This document shows, in pieces, positions 10,354 through 19,521 of a DNA stretch of 34,799 nucleotides. The stretch comes from Russula earlei (Eukaryota; Basidiomycota; Agaricomycetes; Russulales; Russulaceae). A program made the position numbers and the translations under genes. Location: NCBI GenBank assembly GCA_025769875.1, contig JAGFNK010000542.1:1-34799 (forward strand), written 5' to 3'. Positions within the stretch are counted from its first letter, which is position 1; each line of letters begins with the position of its first letter. The notes under the pieces are model-generated. The model was not told where the DNA came from. It did not search any database and saw nothing but the letters and a program-made list of their open reading frames with translations.

Positions 10354-10625
10354 TGCATACACCTCGTCATGCTTACCACGATCCAACTGTTCAACGACAA
10401 TGGCAGCCAACTTGATGCGCTGCAACACAATGCTCGCGATGAGGAGGCACGAGGGCGAAGTGACCTACAACTATGTTCCGGTGGACCACGCCACCTCACG
10501 GTCGTCTTCCCCGATCTCACTTTCACTTCCACTCCTCCCTGGCCCTTCCATCCTTATTAGCATCGATTCCCTTCTTCCTCGGTTCCATCATAGAACACTG
10601 CACGCAACATACTTTATTCATACTC

Positions 10626-10881
10626 TGGTGAGAGAAGTCCAGGTACGGGTAATGGAATGGTTGAAATCACTTGAATTTGCGGGCCCACACGAGGGCCATA
10701 GTTAAATCACAAGTATGCTACAGGCTTGGTAATTGTACACTGAAGCACATACTGTAAGTAGTTTTTTATGATTTTATGTATGATGTCATATGAGATCATA
10801 ACACACAATGTACATATTCATTGCGGATACAAAATATATGTGAGTGCATGAAACACATAACAAAAACATACATTTACATCA
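10626..10881 (-). repeat. Copia 3' LTR
   Basis: 256 bp, starting TGGTGAGAGAAGTCC and ending TTTACATCA in plus-strand reading. It pairs with 15960-16219. About 20 differences separate the two LTRs by eye, nearly all of the CG/TG/CA type. Confidence 0.95.
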
Positions 10882-10890
10882 CACCCCCGC
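10882..10890 (-). other. Polypurine tract of the Copia element
   Basis: On the minus strand GCGGGGGTG stands directly before the 3' LTR. This is the position where plus-strand DNA synthesis of an LTR element is primed. Confidence 0.6.
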
Positions 10891-12398
10891 ATGCATGATG
10901 TAGACCAAGGGTTTGAGTGTGGATCTTTACCTTCCATTTAGGCAAAGCCTTCATTAAAATGTCCGCGGGCATGTCCTCTGTTGGGCAGTACTTCAAGTCT
11001 ATGGATTTGGCAGCTATGACCTGACAAATGAAATGATATTGTAGGTTGATGTGTTTTGTGTGCACACAATAGTTGTCGTCTTTGGCAAGCTTCAAAGTGG
11101 GTTGATTGTTGCAATATAAAATGATAGAGCTGAAGAGGGAAGGGAATAGCTCATTAATAAGCTTGCAAAGCCAGATAGCTTCCTTTGCTGCATGTGTAGC
11201 TGCTATGTATTCTGCTTCAGCTGTGGAGAGTGTTACAAGTTCTTGTTTCTTTGAAGCCCAAGATATTGTACCTCCGTCAATAAGGAATGCGTATCCGGAG
11301 ATAGTGTGTTGATGTTCTTGGGAGGCACTGTCCATGTCCATATACCTGATGAGATTGTGCTTCTCGTTACCATAGGTTAATTCCATTTGTTTAGTGTTGA
11401 TGAGAGAGCAGAAAATCTGCTTTACTGCTTCCCAGTGTGCAATAACTGGATTGTTGAGAAAGTGTTGAAACAGTGAAAGCTATGTCTGGACATGTTGCAA
11501 TGGCAAGATACATGAGGCTACCTATGGCTTTGTGGTAAGGTGTTTTCTGCATATGGACGATCTTGTCTGGTGATGAAGGCACATCTGCCTTCAAATATAT
11601 TGCACTGGGGACCATAGGAGTACCATATGGCTTTGCATCAGTAAATGCAAATTGTGCTAGGATGGTGTCAATGTATGATGAATGGGAAAGAGATATAGTT
11701 TGGGCTGTGTGATTGTGAGTGACTTTGATGCCTAGTAACCAATGTACTGGCCCCAAATCCATCAGCACATAACAGGAATTGATCTTGTGTTTATACTGCT
11801 CAATCAATATTTGTGAACTGCCTGTTAAAATGCAGTTGTCAACATGGACTGCGAGGATGAGCATGTGTTCTCTTACATGCACTATAAAGACTCCTGAATT
11901 GGCTTTGGTAACTCTGAAGCTGATGTTGATGAGGGTGCATGTAAGCATATCATACCATTTGCACCCAGCTTGTTTTAAGCTGTAAAGAGATTTCTTTAAT
12001 TGCTTCATGGTGTTTGAATTGTCATCATAACCCAGGGGAGACTGCATGTAGATTTCTTCATTAGCATCCAATTCTCCATTTAAGTAGGCCCCATTGAAAT
12101 TGAAACTTTTGATATCCCAATCAAGGCATGTGGCGATCGCCAATATGGTGCAGAAGCTGGTTAATTTAGCAACTGGAGAAAAGGTGATAAAGTAGTCCAC
12201 CCTGTATATTGCATGAAGCCTTGGGCAACAAGCTGGACTTTGTAGTTGAGTACACTTCCATCCACCCTTTTTTTGATATGATAGACCCACTTCAAACTGA
12301 TAATGTTTTTGTTGCATGGGCATGGTACAACTTCCCAGGTGCTGGCCACTTCGAGAGTTGACAGCTCCCGATCCATTGCCTCTTTCCATTGAGGCCAA
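10885..12398 (-). pseudogene. Copia reverse transcriptase and RNase H (inactive)
   Basis: The RT begins with TWEVVPCPCNKNIISLKWVY and continues to DIKSFNFNGAYLNGEL and the LKKSLYSLKQA motif. The catalytic block reads HVDNC, where Copia elements have a VDD; the second Asp is now Asn. On the plus strand this is GTTGTC, consistent with an ancestral GTCGTC and a CpG-to-TpG change. RNase H (11386 to 10885) keeps DMDSAS, SGYAFL, STAEAEYIA and TKHINLQYHF, but reads YCNNQ where a DNQ is expected, again Asp to Asn. A frameshift near 11470 separates RT from RNase H; a short deletion between repeated TTCTCAA units would explain it. A further break lies near 12190 at the fingers domain. Confidence 0.88.
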
Positions 12399-12409
12399 TC
12401 AGAGCGGGA

Positions 12410-13918
12410 TCACACTTCCACGTATGACTTCAGATTGCTGTCAATCTCAATAGGCGTGATTACATTAGTGTCAGTAAACTCTGTGGCAACAAGGTAATGA
12501 GCATAATCTGTATTAGTGCCCTCTGCTGTACCCTCTCCTGTGGCTATTTGCTGCATAATATATGATGGTTTTGTCACATGTTCAGATTGGCACGTTGGTT
12601 GTACAGGTTGTGTAGGTTTCTGTGCCCTCCTTTTAGGCACTGGTGTGGCCACAGGAGTGTGTACTGGCACAAGCTCCTGTTCCACTTCTTCTTCTTCATT
12701 GTCAGTTTGAGGTGCCAATGTGATCAGTGTGAGAGGTGACAGCAGTAATGGAGTTGATGTTGGTAAAATGGGAGCAGGGGATGATGGTGCTGTAAGTGTT
12801 GGTGAGTGTGTGATGTGTGGTGTGCCTAGCTTAGTGGTGAGTATTGGAATTGTAGGCCCCACTTTGACTGTGGGGAATCTCACGTTGTGCTCGATGGAGA
12901 TCTTCTTTTGTGCTGGTCAATATATGTGATGGGCATGTGTACTGTCGGTATTGTAACCAACCCATCATGCTTGTATAGCGCAGGCATTGAGTTTGGGCTG
13001 TTTTTTAAGGTGAACCCAAACAACTTGTCCCCCACTCCGGAATGTCTTTCAAGTCAGGTTTCTCACTGTATAGTTTCTCATATGAGGTTATGTTGCCAAT
13101 GGAACACATGGACATGTGATTTTTCAGCCAAACAGCATGTCTAATTGCTTTGCCCCACATGTTTTTGGGCAACTGTGCTTGATGCAGCATGGTGTGTACA
13201 CACTCGACTAGGTGGCAGTTGAGCAACTCCACTATGCCATTATGTTGAGGCGTGTCAGTGGTTGTGAGGCACCACTCCATACCCTGGCTTCTCAAGAAGT
13301 CAGTGAATTCATTGCTGAGGAACTCACCACTGTGGTCAGATCTGAGGTGTTTGATGCAAATGCCTCATTGTGTCTGCGCCCATGCTGCAAATGCCTTGTA
13401 TGCCTTGAACGTTGCACTCTTGGCATGCAGAGCCTCTATGTTAGTCCACCAAGTATGGTCATCAGTGAAAGTCATGTAATATTTTTGGCCACCAAGACTC
13501 TGGATGGGGGAAGCTCCCCATATATCTGTGTGCACCTTGTCTCCAAATGCCTGGGCCAGAGGCGCTTGCTGCTCCTTGTGGATAACCTTGTGCATGGATT
13601 TTGCATGCTCACATGAGTCACAAACAAATGGAATGGTTGGGTCATCCACCAAGTGAACACCCATAATGGCATTGACGCAGATGAGAGTGCAGATGGTAGT
13701 CGGGGAAATGTGACCAAGTCTCCTGTGGAGTGTGAGAAGGTTTTTGGAAATTTCTGATGTGGTTGCAGCCATACTGTGCTCAACTTTGAATAGGCTGTTT
13801 GCACCCAATGGTATCCTCCCCACAATATATCCGTCACTCCCCCAGTTGATATTGCAGAAAATTTCACTGAGTAGCTAGCCTTCAAAATTTGGCTGATAGA
13901 TACAACAGTCACCCCCAA
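12410..13918 (-). pseudogene. Copia integrase (inactive)
   Basis: From 13918 downward the pre-integrase region is followed by the zinc-binding HHCC motif, with LHRRLGHIS and later CDSCEHAK. The catalytic core shows the first Asp in VHTDIWGASP, a second in YMTFTDDHTWW and the Glu in QHNGIVELLN. The C-terminal part includes HHIYWPAQKKISIEHNVRF and then a Thr/Pro-rich linker towards RT (12883-12410). At least two frameshifts split the domain, near 13350 and near 13010. It would cut and join cDNA to target DNA in a live element. Confidence 0.85.
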
Positions 13919-14078
13919 TATCCAGCATGTGGAGGGTGTCTCACAATAGCACTCTGGTTGACTTCATGCCATTCAGGACATCAATCTGAAGATCTCCTTT
14001 GCAGATGGCATAGAAGGTTTGCTTATCAGCAGCAATAATAGGATGAGGGGCGATTTGCTGGTAAGTGACAAATTTGTC

Positions 14079-15891
14079 TCAAAAAGGTGACATATGGTGC
14101 ATAGCTCCAGAGTCATAGAGCTCTGTTATCTGGCCGTTGACTTTAGCTCTGGGGACCACCTCTGCAATATCAGTTTCATCTGCAAGTTCTATTGCACCCC
14201 ATGCTTTGGTCTCCATTGGCTCAGCTGAAATGGCCACATCCTTTGGCCTGGCATTGGATTTCTTCCACCCACTGTCCTTCCCTTCGTGCTGTCTCAGCCC
14301 TTGACCCTCCTTGCCACCTCCTTTTGCCCAACGGTCGGACTTCATGTGCCCTTTTTTATGGCAATTGAAGCATTTGATATCATGTTTCTTCCCTTTCTTC
14401 TTTTGGGCATCAGCAGTACAGGCCTCTTCTTGGGCCTTGGAATTGGCATCTAAGGTACGTTGATCAAACTCATCAGTGATCAATTTGATAATTGTGTCAG
14501 CAGTAACTGCATGTCCACCAATATAGGCAGAAGTGGCAATGGTGTTGCGTGAAGATCAATAGGAAGGGGGCAGTGATCCCATCAAGATCATGGCATATTT
14601 GTCATCAGGTATGGTTTTTCCCATAGATCCAAGTTGCTCTCGGAGGTCAGCCACCTTCTCTAGGTGCTGTCAAGACATGTACTGCTGATCACTCAGGACT
14701 CAGGAGCAGGTGGGCAAGGGTCAGAACAGACAGTATGTGGCATAAACAGTGTTGAACAGGAGGACGAGCCAAATGACTAGGAGATACCAGATGGGGACTG
14801 GTATGTGTTGCAGAAGGCAGAGGCAAAGAGTAGAGGCCAGTGCAGCGAGGGGCTTTAAACAAGGCGGTCATGGAAGAGTACCTTGAAGACGAGAGGGGAC
14901 TTTAGACTGAGCAGTCGCAGGGGAGTACCCAGGAAGATGAGAGTATCACAAATGGACAGTCTGACGACTGCCATGCTTCATTGGGACTTATATACAGTGT
15001 ACAGGGTCAATTACAAAGAACTGGAACTATTCTAGACCCCTTGGTACCATCCAATAGGACTACAGAGGCATAAACTTGCTTGTGTCAAGTTTCAGGCTTA
15101 CTGAGTGCATTACTGATCATTGTGAAGCGATGACATCATTATGATGTCACTGTGGAGCGCTTAGTGAGCCTATGAGGTCACTGTGGAGCTGCTCAGTCAG
15201 CCATGATGTCATTGGAGCCTTGATGATGTCAGATGAGTTATGCAACAGTTTCTAAGAGTTTGTGCCGCTGTTTCGGGTTCTTGGTGGCTGGGTGACCATG
15301 TGGCTGCCATGTGATGATTACCCAATTAAGAAATAGGTGCCTGATCATGATATGGTGCCTTTGCAATAGCGATATCTTGCACTGCAGGAGGGATAGCCCA
15401 AGAAACGGAAGGGAGTTTGGTAATGCAAAGTGAGAGAGGTCTCTCTTGAGTGGAATAGGACAATATTCGGCCAGTACCTGGCCTTGGTTTGTAACAGGTG
15501 CATCCAAACATTATCTTCTTCCCTGCAATGCATTGATTGTAGTTGCTGCTTCAGGTCAACTATTATTGTTTGGGTACACATTTCAAATAATGCTTTGAGT
15601 GTGTCCCACACTTCTTTAGTGTTTGTTTTATTTCTGATTTGCATGAAGCCGCTATTGGGGATTGATGCCCCTATTAGCTGTTTCACTGTGGCATTGTCCA
15701 TGTCCCATTGGGCTTGCAGTGTCAAGTGGCCCACATTGCCAATAGTGGTGTATGCCACCAAGATGCTGACTTTGGTTAAGATGTTCTGTCAGCCCTTGAG
15801 ATTGGAAAGTCCACATCATGTGGTCACAGTAAGTAACCCAATTACTGCCATCGCTGGCTAACTTTTCAATAGGGACTTTGAGGTTGTCCAT
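14079..15891 (-). pseudogene. Copia gag and protease, split by a solo LTR
   Basis: Gag starts at the Met at 15891 (IEKLASDGSNWVTYCDHMMW, a typical Copia gag start). It shifts frame near 15760 into WDMDNATVKQLIGASIPN and TNTKEVWDTLKALFE, and is cut at 15497 by the LTR. It resumes at 14667 with HLEKVADLREQLGSMG. The zinc knuckle reads CFNCHKKGHMKSDRW; Arg stands where the fourth Cys of CX2CX4HX4C should be. The protease motif LYDSGAMHHMSPF (near 14100) keeps the Asp-Ser-Gly-Ala active site. In-frame TGA codons follow at places where CGA is likely, for instance directly after MSPF. Confidence 0.88.
14668..15496 (-). mobile_element. Solo LTR, 829 bp (family 1), nested in Copia gag
   Basis: Same family and length as 6730-7558, with ends TGTCAAGACATG and GGTTTGTAACA. 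The 5-bp duplication GGTGC is at 14663-14667 and 15497-15501. Taking out the LTR and one GGTGC rejoins gag in frame. Compared with its sister, this copy has lost many CpG sites to TG or CA, for example CACGTAC to CATGTAC and CACGCGATG to CATGTGATG. Confidence 0.93.
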
Positions 15892-15944
15892 TGTATTTGT
15901 TACAAGTGAATGAATGGAAGTTTTAGTTTGGTTAATGGCAACAA

Positions 15945-15959
15945 GCAGGGCTCATAACC
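15945..15959 (-). other. Primer-binding site: half initiator tRNA-Met type
   Basis: Directly inside the 5' LTR the plus strand reads GCAGGGCTCATAACC. This equals the anticodon stem and loop of eukaryotic initiator tRNA-Met as I recall it for yeast. The element's minus-strand RNA would therefore pair with an internal stretch of the tRNA, not its 3' end. This is the half-tRNA priming known from Drosophila copia. Confidence 0.75.
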
Positions 15960-16219
15960 TGGTGAGAGAAGTCCAGGTATGGGTAATGGAATGGTTGAAA
16001 TCACTTGAATTTGCAGGCCCACACAAGGGCTGTAGTTAAATCACAAGTACACTACAGGCTTGGTAATCATACACCAAAGCACATACTGTAAGTAGTTTTT
16101 TATGATTTTATGTATGACATTGTATGAGATCATAACAAACAGAATGTACATATTCATCGCGGATACAAAATATATATGTGAGCATGTGAAACACATAACA
16201 AAAACATACATTTACATCA
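15960..16219 (-). repeat. Copia 5' LTR
   Basis: 260 bp, TG...CA, followed by the TSD TACTC at 16220-16224. It is the partner of 10626-10881. Small indels lie near 16142 and 16175. Confidence 0.95.
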
Positions 16220-16224
16220 TACTC

Positions 16225-18230
16225 ACCCTCAGACAACATCTTCAAATTGTAGACATGCTCACCACGCAACACCTCTTGCCTCTATCAGTCCTGGCCATGC
16301 TCACCAGTATGACACCATCCTCTGCTGAACTCCCACTGGGCAACCCTGGCCCACCAAGTGTCTTCTCATGCCAGAACTCCCAATATAGCGCAAATGTGGA
16401 CACAGTTGTATGCGAAGATGGATGTAGATGCAAAAAAATCAAATGCAGCCCTGCCATTCAAAGGTCCGATGTGCGACCACATGGAGCATGGCAGGAGACT
16501 GCCTAGCTAGCAATTTCCTCTCTGCAAGCACAACCCAGCTCTGATGGAGGTCATGCACATGGTTGCGGCACCTGCATGGCGTATGATGGCTGGGGACAAA
16601 CTTGAAGGGATGTGGCCTGGGTCATGTCGAGTGGTGTGCTCAGCTCATCTCAATTGGGTTCAATTGTCCTTGGCATCAAGGTCAAAATGTATGTATGTGG
16701 TTCATCCCATACACTGGGTGGACAATCCAACTAATTGTTGTTTCAGCATGGTCAACTCGGGTCCTCGAGAGCCTTTACCTGACTCTGTGACAATCCTGAG
16801 GCCCCAGTCAAGGGGGTGGTGGAATGAGCATTTCACATATACAGTTGGAACTTCTGTTTCAGTGTGGAATTGCTCGCCCCCCCTCCTTCTATATATGGTA
16901 ATTTCACATCACATGTTAGATCACATGTTCACTCAAGAAATTGTATTTCCTCATGAATATCAAGTATGGCACCATTTTGTGCCATGGGAGGCTTCCAGCT
17001 CTTCCAGAATAGCTTCAACCTTTGATTCAAACGTGCTACCCTTCAAACTGCACCACATCATGAAGTACCTGATGAATGCTAAAATGCCATCAAGTCCATA
17101 TTGACCCTGTTGCAACATGCCCTTTGCTGTGGCATGGATTGCATCCTCTCTCCACCCAAATGCTGTATTCATCATGTAAGGTGTGTGAACCCACTGACCA
17201 GAAAACTCACATGACTTGTACCCACACCCATGCACCACACAACTGTGCCATGTGTCCTCCCTTTGCCTTTCATTGCCTTTCCCCCCTTTCCTCCAACTGT
17301 TGTTGCTCCTTCCCCCTCCTTCTCTTTCCATCTTGCACATTCCTCTTGATGTTATTCTCTTGCATTCCCCACTCTGCAAACTGTGACAATGGCCTAAGTC
17401 AATCACCATCAACATCACCCACCTTGCTGCCCAATGCCTCATGCTCTCTCACCTACATCTATCCCCTGTGCCACTAGTCTCCTTTATCCACCACATTCTT
17501 CCCCCTTCATCATTATGTTCTTGCCCCTGTGTGACCAACTCTCAAGCATTGTCCTTGACCCTGCCACACATCTACACACAGACCTGGATGATGCATGCAC
17601 ATTGTCATCATTGCCTCACCTGAGGACTCGCTGCCCATAGTGTGTTGCCCCTACATCATGGCTGCACTGCCTCACACTCTCAGACTTGTGGTAGGAAGAA
17701 TAGGACTTGAGTGCAGATTGTCTTCCAATTCATCTTAGCTGCAGTATTTAAGGCCCAATAGCTATGGTTTCAAATATGAATCCTTCACAGTTCAGTGAAT
17801 TGAATCAGCAGTTCTGGCTTCCTTGCATCTATGTCTGCCTGAAGAACACTTTGACTCCTTCAAGATCTTCCTCTTTTCCTTCAAGAACACATGCACACAC
17901 ACATCCAGTCTTGTGCCCACGCTTCTGACACATCAAGCTCATCACCTCCAAGACATCAAGCCTTGCATCTTGACTCTTGCTTACTCCCTTCTTGGTTTCT
18001 TCCCTATCCATACCCACACTTGGATCAAGTCACATGGACTCCATGTGCCCATTGGTGGCATGATATGATCGGGTTCAGCACCTCTTCCCAGTTGTTTTAT
18101 TATTAGGTGTTAACTGTCGACATTTAAAGGTGGCATGAGCTGGTCTCACTCAGTCACTGTTCAAACAGCTGGTTGTGCTTGGCAACCATCCAATTCATCT
18201 ACAAGTCCAGGATACACAACTCCAAACCTT
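16225..18230. other. CpG-poor decayed DNA without a recognisable gene
   Basis: About 2 kb in which CpG is rare and TG/CA is very frequent; from 17041 to 17600 I see almost no CG. Open frames exist on both strands (for example 16960-17442 minus, with QYGLDGILAFIRYF), but I recognise no domain. Their Trp, Met, Cys and His richness fits sequence decayed by C-to-T change. It may be an old transposon or a host gene lost next to the Copia element. Confidence 0.5.
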
Positions 18231-19049
18231 TTTTTCAGCCTCCGGCCAGACCCCCCCCCCTACCCAAGGTTCGGGATTCCTGTTCCGCCGCCCCCTTGCG
18301 GCAGCATCTGCTAAGCTCTGTTGAGATATGAGACGCATCATTTGCATTGATGCTGGTGAAGAAATGACACTCAGGCGGTGGGAACGCATGAGTGGGCAAG
18401 ATGGGCCAATGGACCATTGATGTGGCATGAGGTCAGGGATGCGTGTAAACGATGTGGAGCAGTGGTAGAGTACAAGAAGGGAACTTGGTTTTTGAGGTGC
18501 ATGTGGGGTTTTTTGTGAGAACAAGAAACACAACAACGATACATTTGCAGGCAATAAGAGGCTACTTTATATGTTTTACAAGTATGTTACTTAAGGAATA
18601 AAATAGGAGAGTGTTTTTAGGAGTTTTTGGAGTCAGGAATGGAAGTAAAACAGTAATGAAAATGTATAGTGGAAGGACTTCAGACTTCAATGGAAATAAT
18701 GCATTGCTTCTCTATGTGGCTGATGTGCTTGTTCTGGTTTTGGTGCGAGCGTGCAATTGACTTGTGCGTTTGCATTTTTCTCAGATATGGGGTCATGGAG
18801 CCAATATGGAATGTTCTTGCTTTTCGCACATTTTTGGTTTTGATGTGGGTTGTACAAGGCCTGAGAAGGGTCACAGCAGAATGTATTTCCCCTGAGGGGA
18901 GTGGGAAAAAATTTAAGGGGTCAAAAATGATCCCGGGGACGCGCCGTGTTGCGCTTTCGCGCTCCTCCGCATGCGCCCCTGGCGGCCCGAAACCGCCAGA
19001 TGCATCCCTGCGTCTCTTCATGGTTGCGAGGGATAGATGACGTGCGTGC
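18231..19049. other. Intergenic stretch, no gene seen
   Basis: Composition changes here: a C11 run near 18249 is followed by CpG-bearing sequence. There is an AT-rich patch at 18540-18680, and CpG becomes frequent from about 18935. No conserved protein, RNA gene or repeat could be supported. Confidence 0.4.
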
Positions 19050-19521
19050 GTGACGGTCAGGATCCTGAGGAGATCCAGTTCAAAACGCTTACGCATCCGC
19101 CACCCCCTAGAGTCTCACTCAGTTCCTCCCGCGCCTCATCTTCCTGCCGTGGGGCGTCGCTGTCGGTGTGGCAATCACGCTCTATCCGCGCTCTTTCGCC
19201 GCTTGTACGCGTGTACAGGCCCGCCTCGCATGCCCCTGCCCCGGCTCGCACACCACGCCCTCACCATCTGTGCCCACCTCGGGATTTTCCCAGGCGCTGT
19301 GTGTCTTGTTGGCGCAGCCCTTCCCCGCTGGTCCTTCCACGTTGCCCTCATTGGGGCAGCGGCAGCCCACGCTGTGATTGTCTGGCGCGGATTCAGGGCG
19401 TGCGTGGCAGACCACGGCGGGCAGGATGCCGTAGAGGAATGGCACAAATATGCACGTGCGTTTGGAGGGTGCCAGTGCTGTGGGGTGCGGAGGACGAAGA
19501 AGTTCTGAGGGCATGCGGATG
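19050..19521 (+). other. GC-rich open region, unrecognised ORF
   Basis: The frame from 19050 to 19508 (152 residues) has two hydrophobic stretches (LTICAHLGIFPGAVCLVGAA and FHVALIGAAAAHAVIVW) and a CQCCGVRR end. It runs up to the start of duplication copy B. The opposite strand is also open over much of it, as happens in GC-rich DNA. I do not recognise a family and cannot say that it is a gene. A plus-strand frame (…GGRYRLHFDWDS…) crosses the start of the duplicated unit. Confidence 0.25.

Larger units (their letters stand above)
10621..16224 (-). mobile_element. Full-length Ty1/Copia retrotransposon with TSD
   Basis: Two LTRs (10626-10881 and 15960-16219) with TG...CA ends enclose gag, protease, integrase, reverse transcriptase and RNase H in Copia order, read on the minus strand. 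The 5-bp target duplication TACTC lies at 10621-10625 and 16220-16224. A primer-binding site adjoins the 5' LTR and a purine tract adjoins the 3' LTR. The element spans 5.59 kb between LTR outer ends, of which 829 bp plus 5 bp of TSD come from a nested solo LTR; the ancestor was about 4.76 kb. Many in-frame stops and frameshifts make it inactive. Confidence 0.95.

Noticed and set aside
17041..17640. Pyrimidine-rich plus-strand ORFs
   Set aside because: They are simple-composition frames rich in Ser, Pro, Leu and Cys in CpG-poor decayed DNA, with no recognisable domain.
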